Part shown: piece after piece, positions 1 through 6,302 of the stretch
Layout of the letters: the number at the start of each line of letters is the position of its first letter
Numbering within the stretch: the first letter of the stretch is position 1
Origin: Methanosarcina sp.
Lineage (GTDB): Archaea > Halobacteriota > Methanosarcinia > Methanosarcinales > Methanosarcinaceae
Length of the DNA: 7,202 bases
Assembly (NCBI GenBank): GCA_003157235.1
Contig: PMJC01000171.1
Location: 1 to 7,202 of the forward strand
Direction: 5' to 3'
Position numbers and translations under genes: made by a program
Notes under the pieces: generated by a model
Databases searched by the model: none
Seen by the model: the letters and a program-made list of their open reading frames with translations, nothing else
What the model was told of the DNA's origin: nothing

Positions 1-185
1 TCCATTATTTTTAATAACTTTTTTAAATTTACTTTGATTTGTAGAAATAGGTTAGGAACTGACAAGATTCGGAAATATTGTGCCTTGATGGGCTCCCTTA
101 ATTCCTTTATGAAATATTTTTGATCCATATATAATAAGCTTTAGACTTCGATTCCGAAATTACCGAGATTACCAGAAATTTCTCC

Positions 186-802
186 TCAAACAAGAATTTT
201 AGTATATCTGTCATTCTGGAAGCAGGCTCAGAACCTGGGAATAATGGGCCGGCAGATATTTTACCCGAATTTTACAAGCAAGAGATTTTTATTTCCCAAG
301 TATTTTTGTGGGATATCTCTTTTATTCAGTTTCAGTTTTCTAAGGAACCTTTGTTTCTACCAGACCGAGCCTGTTGGCAATCCATTGAGCATGAACTGCT
401 ACTACAAAAGGCATCTCTAAGGAAAAAAATATGGATAAGCACACATATTTAACCACATCCTGACTGATTCTCTGAAGTTTAAGCGTAGATTTAATATCTC
501 AGGAACCTTACGGTTGTATTTCTTCAAAAGAATTCTGAAAGTTCTCTTTATTCACCCTACTTTTACTATGTAAAGGTCAAAATTATATATAAAAATTTCA
601 ATCTCGCCAACATCTCCTTACACAATATCCTCTGACGTTGATAATTTCTGAAAAGTTTCCATGTTTGAGAATAGGTTACATCATTTAAGGTCCTTTGGGA
701 TATTATTATTGAAATAAGTACTAAAAAGGGATCATCAAAACCATTGATATATTATTAATAGAAGAGTTTGGCGAGTCTTCGCATGACTTCATCGATATCC
801 AT
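186..802 (-). pseudogene. nth: Decayed endonuclease III (DNA glycosylase/AP lyase)
   Basis: The minus strand carries nearly the whole length of an endonuclease III, broken into at least five pieces by frameshifts and about ten stops. It opens at ATG 802 with MDIDEVMRRLAKLFY, then two stops, then DPFLVLISIIISQRT (the family's DPF..LI...LSQRT motif). After a shift near 644 come GDVGEIEIFIYNFDLY and RILLKKYNRKVPE (down to about 498). The helix-hairpin-helix (usually LPGVGRKTAN) is barely readable at about 425-497. HAQWIANRLGLVETKVP (about 345-390) matches the VDTHVxRxxNRLGLV block, but the catalytic Asp has become Ala. From 320 the reading is RDIPQKYLG, VKFG, stop, NICRPIIPR. The [4Fe-4S] motif C-x6-C-x2-C-x5-C keeps exact spacing but only two Cys (252-254, 222-224); the others are Phe (231-233) and Tyr (204-206). 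The family repairs oxidised pyrimidines. No functional product is possible. Alignment was by eye against remembered family motifs. Confidence 0.85.
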
Positions 803-1144
803 GCTTGATAATTAATATTTGCAGTATAAAAATAGCTGAGGTCTGGATTATATCACAAAGGCTAAACTATTCCAAAATGTATATCAGAGCACGTAGATCA
901 TTCTCTGTGTTCAAGTGGACTGAGAAAAAAGATAATCTGAAAAAAGCAAGTGAATTAAAAAGTTATGGGGAAAAGATTAAGCAAGCCAACGTACTAATTT
1001 AAAAAGAAATTCAATCGCTCTAGAGCTATGCAACTACTCGATTACCTAGCCATTTTGTAGATTTATTGAAAGCATTATTAATATATATTTAAATTTGATT
1101 CATCAATTTATTCAAAATTAGATTAATTAATCCTCTAGCGGAAA
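803..1144. other. AT-rich spacer, no supported gene
   Basis: This spacer lies between the 5' end of the decayed endonuclease III gene and the 3' end of tRNA-Cys. A plus-strand frame starting at TTG 805 runs 65 codons to 1002. It has no ribosome binding site I can see, begins on top of the antisense of the decayed gene, and matches no family I know, so I do not call it. Its second half is Lys-rich (KWTEKKDNLKKASELKSYGE), which is compatible either with a fossil gene tail or with chance in AT-rich DNA. The perfect 12-nt palindrome GATTAATTAATC (1121-1132) and a T-run on the minus strand (1113-1116) lie just beyond the tRNA 3' end and could help end its transcript. Confidence 0.4.
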
Positions 1145-1216
1145 AGCCAAGATCCGGATTCGAACCGGAATAAAATCGCTCTGCAGGCGATTGCGTAGCC
1201 ACTCCGCCATCTTGGC
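1145..1216 (-). tRNA. tRNA-Cys (anticodon GCA)
   Basis: The minus strand folds into a complete 72-nt cloverleaf. The acceptor stem GCCAAGA pairs with TCTTGGC. The D arm is GCG/CGC around GAGTGGCTA, which contains the conserved GG. The anticodon stem ATCGC/GCGAT carries loop CTGCAGA, giving anticodon GCA. A 5-nt variable loop is followed by the T arm TCCGG/CCGGA with loop TTCGAAT. The discriminator base is T73, as expected for cysteine tRNAs, and G37 follows the anticodon. CCA is not encoded. No mismatch is seen in any stem, although decayed genes lie on both sides. Methanosarcina species are known to charge this tRNA both directly with cysteine (CysRS) and through phosphoserine (SepRS/SepCysS). 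Confidence 0.97.
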
Positions 1217-1703
1217 ATTTTTTTATATATTTTTAGTATGATGCTCTGCATCCGTGTAGATGAATTAAAGGAATTTCTGCTATATAAATATTTAGGTTAA
1301 GAGAGCTACTGTCTATATAATTAGAGAATTTTAAAATATACTCATTTATCTAACAGAAGGAGATATTGCAATTGGTAAGCAAAGCTTGGTAAGACAGCCT
1401 GCTACAACCATATCCAATATAAACATAGTGGGAAGAGTACATATCTAGCAGATTTCCCCATGATAACATTATGTACAAAAAATGCTACACACAATGTAGC
1501 GATATATCTAATAAATCTAGATGTTCAAACCGATCTGAGAATTAAGGAAAGTACCATCATAGAAGGAGAATAAGATATGAATCTTAAAGTATCTTCGTAA
1601 CTTCCCGTACCTTAAGTACTCTATGAAAAATATAAATAATTTTGCGAAACTTCCTATTTTAAAAATTGCTGAAACATTCTTTATATATAACCAGCCCAAA
1701 ATT
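1217..1703. other. Gene-free stretch, possibly fossil coding DNA of unknown origin
   Basis: There is no intact gene here. On the plus strand three stop-free pieces follow one another with frame changes. At 1335-1445 (37 codons) a piece contains YLTEGDIAIGKQSLVRQPA. At 1379-1570 (64 codons) a piece contains YLADFPMITLCTKNATHNVA and ends in KESTIIEGE. At 1581-1712 (44 codons) a piece starts LKYLRNFPYLKYSMKNINN. The order and shared direction would fit one decayed gene with two frameshifts, but I recognise no family, and runs of this length can arise by chance in AT-rich DNA. A 60-codon minus-strand frame (1517-1699) is rich in Phe, Ile and Tyr, has no ribosome binding site I can see and resembles nothing known, so it is not called. 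The tRNA promoter lies at the left end of this stretch. Confidence 0.3.
1281..1288 (-). promoter_or_regulatory. Candidate TATA box (box A) for tRNA-Cys
   Basis: Read on the minus strand this is TTTATATA, the methanogen box A consensus. It lies about 65-72 nt before the tRNA, so a start about 25 nt downstream would give a leader of roughly 40 nt. A second AT-rich run (about 1218-1234, AAAATATATAAAAAA) lies too close to the tRNA 5' end for normal archaeal spacing. AT-rich DNA makes chance matches common, so this is only a candidate. Confidence 0.35.
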
Positions 1704-1745
1704 GAAATTTATTAAAATCCTCTATAGAGAATTTCAATAAATTTC
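1704..1745. repeat. 42-bp imperfect palindrome at the left edge of the IS relic
   Basis: The left arm 1704-1724 and right arm 1725-1745 are inverted copies that match at 19 of 21 positions, with no spacer (arms begin GAAATTTATT). The right arm contains the sequence GAGAATTTCAATAAA that opens the first duplicated IS segment at 1727. A close relative, GAGAATTTCGATAAA, opens the second segment at 1884. The sequence therefore behaves like an IS terminal inverted repeat, here joined to an inverted copy of itself. The symmetry is seen directly; the terminal-repeat role is inferred. Confidence 0.7.
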
Positions 1746-2040
1746 TATGCATTCGACTATTTGGAGGTTAAGTCTCTCAACATTAATTTTTACTCATGAA
1801 AACTCTTAATGATTTTGCTCTTAAAGATGAATAAAAACGTTTTCATTCAATTGGAGACAAATTTGCTGAAACTTGAATCCTTAGAGAATTTCGATAAACT
1901 CCTAAGTATTTAAGTATTGGAAGGTTGTAATTTCTTAAAAATAATTTATAATAATGAACAATTTTAATGATCTTGCTCTGAAAAAAGAATGCAAGCTTCT
2001 TCAGTAAGTTGGAAATAAACTTGATGAAATTGATTCCTTA
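1727..2040 (+). repeat. Tandem duplication of a 157-bp IS left end
   Basis: Two diverged direct copies lie back to back: 1727-1883 and 1884-2040. Both begin GAGAATTTC(A/G)ATAAA and end in A(A/T)TCCTTA. Each contains the same transposase start: ATG 1796 gives MKTLNDFALKDE, stop, KRFHSIGDKFAET, and ATG 1954 gives MNNFNDLALKKECKLLQ, stop, VGNKLDEIDSLIDW. Small indels are present (the ATGs are 158 bp apart, the ends 157). Many substitutions separate the copies, so the duplication is old or joined two elements that were already different. Confidence 0.8.
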
Positions 2041-2699
2041 ATTGATTGGAAATCTTTTCGTATCATTTTTGAGTTCATATACTTTAACAAAAGAGCTCCC
2101 TTAGCCAGACCTGAAGCTTAAATAATCATTATGTTTAAAATGCTTTTTTTATAGTAATGGCATGATTTTTCAGACTTTGAATTTGAGAAACAATATATTA
2201 AATCAAATTTCTTTCAGAAATGTCCTGGTTTTCCTGAGCAAATTTTAGATAGTGCCACAGTCTGGTTATTCAGGAAAAGAATTGTTGATAACTGAAAAGA
2301 AGAACAAATGTGGTGACAGTTGCAAAGCTAGCTTGATTGCTTTTTGAAAATAAAACAGGTGATGATTCAGAATGATACTTTTATTCATTCAGATCTTTGA
2401 CATACAAAAGGGATAGAGCTCGAGAAAATGAAGTAAAAACAGGGAAAAGCAGAGGATAAATTTAGGAAAAATTATAGTATGTCATACTTTATATATAAAC
2501 TTCATAGCATAATAGACAGGGATTATGAGCTTATCAGAACATTCAAAACAACAACTGATCACTTCATGATTCGTATGTAGATTTATCTGAAAAAAATAAA
2601 GTGATTTACAGAAACGGAGGTACTTTGGAGCAAAATCAAAAGTTATGATTTAAAATGAAAATAGCAGAAAAAGAACATCCTAAGGATTCCTGGAGCCTT
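1954..2699 (+). pseudogene. Decayed IS5-family DDE transposase
   Basis: A single frame from ATG 1954 shows family segments separated by nine stops: MNNFNDLALKKECKLLQ, LIDWKSFR, RAPLARPEA, WHDFSDFEFEKQ, ATVWLFRKRIVDN, VMIQNDTFIHSDL and YFIYKLHSIIDRDYELIRTF. A one-base loss near 2563 moves the rest to another frame: HDSYVDLSEKNKVIYRNGG (2565 on), a further stop, then AEKEHPKDSW up to about 2693. The first catalytic Asp (usually in IQDATFI) is Asn at 2371-2373. The second, in HDS, survives after the frameshift. The third, a C-terminal Glu, is lost with the missing end. Several stops fit single changes from expected codons, such as QQ before W becoming TAG TAA. Family assignment is by eye from recalled Methanosarcina IS5-type transposases. 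Confidence 0.85.
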
Positions 2700-2700
2700 A
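2664..2700 (-). terminator. Possible terminator of the sugar operon
   Basis: On the minus strand the deacetylase stop codon is followed at once by TAAGG, a 10-nt loop and CCTTA (2681-2700), then a T-rich run TTCTTTTTCT (about 2665-2674). The stem is only 5 bp. Archaeal termination depends mostly on T-runs, so the T-rich run is the stronger element. The DNA involved is the 3' remnant of the transposase. Confidence 0.3.
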
Positions 2701-2701
2701 A

Positions 2702-3745
2702 TTACTTTTTTTCAACATTAGTAGACCACCAGTTACAGATTTCCTCTCCACTTGTAATCCATGCTTTTTTGCTGGAAACGTATTTGAGGAATTTCTCATA
2801 ATGCTTAAGATTCTCTTCCCCAATTAATGTATTGTTGTGCCAGAGGACTGTAACCACACCATTATACTGCTCTACTTTATCGACAAGTCTTTTTATGAGT
2901 TCACATGCCTTTTTGATATCAAGGCGCATATAATCTCGTAGCAAAGTTCGATCCATAATTATAAGAGGTATTTCGAGGATGTCTATTTGTTCTTCTGTAT
3001 TTCGATTAAATGGCCTGAATGGGTGGCATACTCCATTCCTGAAGCCTGCACAGTCAGGGTACCCAAATGTTGTATCATACTTGAAGCCTGCTTTGCTCAA
3101 CAATTCCCATGTATCAGGAACTTTAAACTTTAAATAATGATTTCTGTACCCTACAACCTGTTTCCCAAGGACCTTTTCAAGAATATGTTTTTTTCCCATT
3201 GTATCTTTTAAATTCTTGTAGGATTCATGTCCTCCATGAAGGCCGACTTCATACCCATTGTCAGATATAAAAGACAATTCGGTTTCAAGGTCCTCAATTT
3301 TGTAATTGAAGTCCTTCTCTCCAGGATGTAAGGCCAGAAAAAAGAAGGTGGATTTTGCATTGTATTTTGCTTCCAACTTCATTATTTCTCTAAAGTTCCA
3401 ATAAGGGTTCCACTTCTTGTTGATTCTGGAAAAAGGTGTTTTCATAGCATCCATTAATTTCTTCTTAGAAAATGCTTTAGCTGTTCCAACTATCTGGTAC
3501 AGTCTTTCTGGATATACTACATCAATATCATGAGTCAGACAGACCGCAAATTTTTTCCCGTCTGGATACTCAGGGCACAAACCATTTTCTATCAGAAATC
3601 TGGATACTATGGGATCAAAAACATCTCTATGATTACTTAAATAGTATGGAAACCTATCATACTTATCAGAAAAAATCAAATTATATTCTTCTTTTTTGGT
3701 AAAAAGATCCCAAAGTTCTTCTTTTGTTTTTAGTATTTCAATCAT
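2702..3745 (-). CDS. Polysaccharide deacetylase-like protein (NodB/CE4 fold)
   Basis: This 347-residue protein has the ordered motifs of polysaccharide deacetylases. They are LTHDID at 70-75 (metal-binding Asp), FFFLALHPGE (134-143), EVGLHGGHES (166-175), GYRNHYLKF (199-207), FKYDTTFG (221-228), LEIPLIIMD (257-265) and VLWHNN (300-305, the late His). Such enzymes remove N- or O-acetyl groups from glycans using a divalent metal. No signal peptide or membrane segment is visible, so a cytosolic role on a precursor or lipid-linked glycan is more likely than an extracellular one. The second motif is H-G-G-H-E rather than the classical H-S/T-x-x-H, so the metal ligands may differ. It is the last gene of the block, 63 bp after the dehydrogenase. 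ATG 3745 has GAGGGG six bases upstream, which supports this start. The first 60 residues form a separate N-terminal part. The substrate is unknown. Confidence 0.85.
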   Translation of the reverse strand: MIEILKTKEELWDLFTKKEEYNLIFSDKYDRFPYYLSNHRDVFDPIVSRFLIENGLCPEYPDGKKFAVCLTHDIDVVYPERLYQIVGTAKAFSKKKLMDAMKTPFSRINKKWNPYWNFREIMKLEAKYNAKSTFFFLALHPGEKDFNYKIEDLETELSFISDNGYEVGLHGGHESYKNLKDTMGKKHILEKVLGKQVVGYRNHYLKFKVPDTWELLSKAGFKYDTTFGYPDCAGFRNGVCHPFRPFNRNTEEQIDILEIPLIIMDRTLLRDYMRLDIKKACELIKRLVDKVEQYNGVVTVLWHNNTLIGEENLKHYEKFLKYVSSKKAWITSGEEICNWWSTNVEKK

Positions 3746-3751
3746 GGTTTT

Positions 3752-3757
3752 CCCCTC
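3752..3757 (-). promoter_or_regulatory. Ribosome binding site of the deacetylase gene
   Basis: GAGGGG on the minus strand, with six bases between it and ATG 3745. It supports that start codon. It differs from the extended AGGAARTGAT sites of the two genes upstream. Confidence 0.6.
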
Positions 3758-3808
3758 TTCCAGAATATGAAAAGCCGAACTAAGATCTCAAAGAAAAATA
3801 TTTTATGC

Positions 3809-5236
3809 TCATACTACCACATGTTCGTTCTTATCACCTCTTCCAATCCCCTTATACACAAATCCCTTGCTAATAAAATCATCCGGTTCAATTACATTTC
3901 TACCATCAACGACAATCGTATTCTCTTTGCCAGTAACTTTCTTTATCCAATCGGCCTTTAAATTAAAATATTCGCTGTGCTCTGCAAGGAACACAACAAC
4001 ATCTGCGTCCATAACAACTTTTTTGAGGTCATCTGAAATCTCGATTCCAGGATAATTAATAACATATGGGTCATGAACCATTACTTTGGCTTCTGCTTTC
4101 AGGCAAAGATTCCTGTAAGGTTCTGAAGGAGTGTTTCTGGTGTCGTCTGAATCTCGGGTAAAGGCCCAACCGAGTATAGCAATCTTTGAACCTTTCATTC
4201 TCTTCCCAATTTTTTCAAGGGCTGCAGTAGTAAGGTTGTACATGTGCGTGGGCATGAAATCATTGATTTTTCTTGCAAGTATGTAGATTGAATCTGTATA
4301 TTCAGGGTAATCCAGATGCGAATTTCCCATCTTAACTCCTCTTTCTAGGTGGTAAGTGTCCTTGGTAAGGCAGTGGCCTCCAACACCTGCACCAGGCCAA
4401 AGGACAGCTCTTGTGATACCTTCTCCTTTTAAGCTGTCCACACCTTCCCTGACGTCATACACATTTATACTCATAGCTTCACAATAAAGAGCAAGCTGGT
4501 TGATTGCTGCAATCTGAAGGTCGCGGAAAGTATTCTCTGCAGTTTTTGTGACCTCAGCTGCAGTTGCACTCATCGGAATTACTTTTCCTGTAGTCAGCAC
4601 CGGAGAATACAACTCAACTGCTCTTCTGGTACTAGTTTCATTGATGCCGCCAACTATTCTGTCATGTTCCCGGATATTTTTTAAAAGTCTCCCTACCATT
4701 ACCCTTTCAGGAGCATGGGCAAGGGCAAAGTCTTCTCCTGCTTTTAGATCGGATTCGTCTTCAAGAATCTGTTTTGCTATACCTTCAGTTGTACCAGGGG
4801 TGATTGTGGACTCGAGTACTACAAGTAGACCTGGCCTCAGATATTTTCCTACATTTCTAATGCCATCAATAAGTGCGGAAAAATCGGGTTCTAGGTCTTT
4901 AGGATTTGCAAAAGGTGTCTGAATTGCAAGGGTGACTGCATCAAGTCCGGAGATTTCTGAGAAATCGTGAGTGCATTCTAGCTTGCCGGCTTTTATTACT
5001 CTGGCAAGAAGATCTTCAAGGTTTGGTTCCTCTCCTTTAAGAGGACATTCTCCTCGGTTGAGCATATCGATTTTATAACCTGAACTTTTTGAGTTGCGCT
5101 GAAAACCGAGAACTTTATTAAAACATGGGGCATCTGCAAAAAGAATTGCTGAGGGTATGCCTACATAGCCCATCCCTATAACTCCTATTTTTTTTATCTG
5201 GCCCCGTTCCTTTAGAAGTAGTTCTAATTTATTCAT
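3809..5236 (-). CDS. UDP-N-acetyl-hexosamine 6-dehydrogenase (nucleotide sugar dehydrogenase)
   Basis: This 475-residue protein oxidises C6 of a UDP-sugar to the carboxylate in two NAD-dependent steps. It has the three-part architecture of the UDP-glucose/GDP-mannose dehydrogenase family. The N-terminal Rossmann motif is GVIGMGYVGIPSA (18-30), followed by ESTITPGTTEG (142-152) and APERVMVG (175-182). The central helix is EVTKTAENTFRD (228-239), with the conserved Lys and Asn. The nucleophile motif GAGVGGHCLTKDTYHL (282-297) has Cys289. The C-terminal UDP-binding part has GWAFTRDSDDTRNTPSEPY (356-374). The DTRNTPS motif and genomic context favour UDP-GlcNAc or UDP-ManNAc over UDP-glucose (WbpA/WbpO/WecC branch), but the substrate cannot be fixed from sequence. 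I chose ATG 5236. The longer frame starts at ATG 5245, which lies inside the Shine-Dalgarno sequence. The gene follows the oxidoreductase by 82 bp. Confidence 0.93.
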   Translation of the reverse strand: MNKLELLLKERGQIKKIGVIGMGYVGIPSAILFADAPCFNKVLGFQRNSKSSGYKIDMLNRGECPLKGEEPNLEDLLARVIKAGKLECTHDFSEISGLDAVTLAIQTPFANPKDLEPDFSALIDGIRNVGKYLRPGLLVVLESTITPGTTEGIAKQILEDESDLKAGEDFALAHAPERVMVGRLLKNIREHDRIVGGINETSTRRAVELYSPVLTTGKVIPMSATAAEVTKTAENTFRDLQIAAINQLALYCEAMSINVYDVREGVDSLKGEGITRAVLWPGAGVGGHCLTKDTYHLERGVKMGNSHLDYPEYTDSIYILARKINDFMPTHMYNLTTAALEKIGKRMKGSKIAILGWAFTRDSDDTRNTPSEPYRNLCLKAEAKVMVHDPYVINYPGIEISDDLKKVVMDADVVVFLAEHSEYFNLKADWIKKVTGKENTIVVDGRNVIEPDDFISKGFVYKGIGRGDKNEHVVV

Positions 5237-5240
5237 AATT

Positions 5241-5250
5241 ATCATTTCCT
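5241..5250 (-). promoter_or_regulatory. Extended Shine-Dalgarno that decides the dehydrogenase start
   Basis: AGGAAATGAT on the minus strand matches 8 of 10 bases of AGGAGGTGAT, the complement of the archaeal 16S 3' end. AATT separates it from ATG 5236. The upstream ATG at 5245 is part of this site, with only one base between AGGA and that ATG, so it is an unlikely start. Confidence 0.7.
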
Positions 5251-5318
5251 AAATTGTTTTTCAGATATTATCTGTTTCCAGAGGTTTTGAGATTTTGCTT
5301 TCTCAGGGTCTTTTACGA

Positions 5319-6257
5319 TTATTTTCCTACTTCAATTAATCTTTCTTCTTGATAGGATCTTATAGCTGCCATTGCCACTTCAAGAGCGTGTTTTCCGTCT
5401 TCTCCACAGGGATTAGGTTTTTTGCCTGTCGCAGCGCAGTCTATGAAATACTTGAGTTCATTTTTTAGGGGTTCGCTGTGTTCCACCTTAGCTTTTCTTA
5501 TCCATTCGTTATCATGAAGTTGTACTGTTTGATTGATATAGTCCAGATATGCAACTCCCTTCACTCCTATTGCTGTGAGCTGTCTTACTTTATGTGGGGT
5601 CAGCCAGTTTGTTTCCACAACCCCTGCAAAGTTATGATCCATACGGAGGATAATTGAGGCATGGTCTTCAAATGAGTGGATGTTTGCACCTGCAATAGCA
5701 TAAACACTATTTATTTTTTTGCCGTAAAGGTACGAGATGATGTCTATATCATGGACTCCTAGATCCAAAATTACTCCCACATCTCTTATCCTCGGGTTAT
5801 AGGGCCCGACTCTTTTTGTTGAGATTGAAACTATCTTACCCAAGATTCCTGAGTTTATGATTTCTTTAAGCCTTATGACTGCGGGGTTAAAACGCTCAAT
5901 ATGTCCTATCATAAGGACTTTTCCTGCTTTTTTTGCGGCTTCGATTATCATCTCAGCATTTTCAATTGTATCTGCAATCGGTTTTTCCACAAGGACCTGC
6001 ATTCCTGCATCAAGGGCATCGAGTGCTACTTGCTTGTGTAGTTTTGTTGGCACAACTACACTTACAGCATCAAGTCCTTCAAGAAACATTTTCTTGTAAT
6101 TTGTAAAGGCCTTTGTCTTGAATTGTGTCGCCATAAATTCGACGCGCTTTTGGTCTATATCCGATATCCCAGCAAGTTCTACCTCCTCCATTTCACTGTA
6201 AATCCTTAAGTGATTCTGTCCCATGGCACCCGTGCCTATTACTCCTACTCTGATCAA
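5319..6257 (-). CDS. Gfo/Idh/MocA-family oxidoreductase, probable UDP-sugar 3-dehydrogenase
   Basis: This 312-residue protein is an NAD(P)-dependent oxidoreductase of the Gfo/Idh/MocA family. The N-terminal Rossmann motif is GVIGTGAMGQNH (5-16), followed by VVVPTKLHKQ (68-77) and VEKPIADT (90-97), whose Lys92 is the conserved catalytic Lys. GHIERFNPA is at 118-126, and LDLGVHDID (164-172) has the active-site His169. Beside a 6-dehydrogenase and a sugar aminotransferase, the best-fitting role is oxidation of C3 of a UDP-N-acetyl-hexosaminuronate (WbpB/WlbA) or of UDP-GlcNAc itself (GnnA-like), producing the 3-keto sugar that the aminotransferase uses. The reaction is inferred from context. I chose TTG 6257. 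The longest frame begins at GTG 6266, which is inside the ribosome binding site AGGAAGTGAT. The gene lies 45 bp after the aminotransferase stop. Length is normal for the family. Confidence 0.9.
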   Translation of the reverse strand: MIRVGVIGTGAMGQNHLRIYSEMEEVELAGISDIDQKRVEFMATQFKTKAFTNYKKMFLEGLDAVSVVVPTKLHKQVALDALDAGMQVLVEKPIADTIENAEMIIEAAKKAGKVLMIGHIERFNPAVIRLKEIINSGILGKIVSISTKRVGPYNPRIRDVGVILDLGVHDIDIISYLYGKKINSVYAIAGANIHSFEDHASIILRMDHNFAGVVETNWLTPHKVRQLTAIGVKGVAYLDYINQTVQLHDNEWIRKAKVEHSEPLKNELKYFIDCAATGKKPNPCGEDGKHALEVAMAAIRSYQEERLIEVGK

Positions 6258-6261
6258 AATT

Positions 6262-6271
6262 ATCACTTCCT
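6262..6271 (-). promoter_or_regulatory. Extended Shine-Dalgarno that decides the oxidoreductase start
   Basis: AGGAAGTGAT on the minus strand matches 9 of 10 bases of AGGAGGTGAT, complementary to the archaeal 16S 3' end. The same AATT spacer as in the next gene leads to TTG 6257. The GTG at 6266 is embedded in the site and is unlikely to be the start. Confidence 0.7.
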
Positions 6272-6302
6272 GTTTCTGAAACTGCAGTGGCTGGAAAACT
6301 AC

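Larger units (their letters stand above)
1727..2699 (+). mobile_element. Relic of an IS5-family insertion sequence, 3' truncated
   Basis: The element is recognised by its transposase remnant (1954-2699) and by a repeated left terminus at 1727 and 1884. The main copy starts at 1884. The first 157 bp also occur upstream as a second left end. The layout is what remains if one copy inserted near the start of another of the same kind, after which the right-hand parts were lost. The right terminal repeat and the transposase C-terminus are missing. The relic stops within a few bases of the stop codon of the intact deacetylase gene at 2702. With about ten stops the element cannot move on its own. Confidence 0.75.

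Noticed and set aside
138..449. A 104-codon stop-free plus-strand frame with protein-like composition but no start codon.
   Set aside because: It is the antisense of the decayed endonuclease III gene on the minus strand, whose motifs are clear in order across the same bases.
805..1002. A 65-codon plus-strand frame starting at TTG, Lys-rich at the end.
   Set aside because: No ribosome binding site, no recognised family, and a start that overlaps the 5' end of the nth fossil; the length is compatible with chance in AT-rich DNA.
1517..1699. A 60-codon minus-strand frame rich in Phe, Ile and Tyr.
   Set aside because: The composition is what AT-rich noncoding DNA gives; no ribosome binding site and no known similarity.
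1..2700. CRISPR array or other regular short repeats in the gene-poor half.
   Set aside because: No regularly spaced identical short repeats were seen; the only direct repeat is the diverged 157-bp IS duplication.
3746..3808. An AT-rich run (about 3790-3803) that could be an internal TATA box before the deacetylase gene.
   Set aside because: The match to box A is weak, and a 63-bp gap fits co-transcription with the upstream genes.
4548..4922. A 124-codon plus-strand frame opposite the dehydrogenase gene.
   Set aside because: It is the shadow of a well-supported dehydrogenase; residues opposite conserved motifs are low-complexity Ser/Leu/Ile typical of antisense frames. The same holds for 3767-3961, 3867-4055, 5857-6099, 6287-6475 and 6768-7037.
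5237..5318. A stop-free minus-strand reading (VKDPEKAKSQNLWKQIIS) through the gap between the oxidoreductase and dehydrogenase genes, ending in the next gene's Shine-Dalgarno sequence.
   Set aside because: It has no start codon with a binding site and is in a different frame from the oxidoreductase, which already ends at a normal family length.
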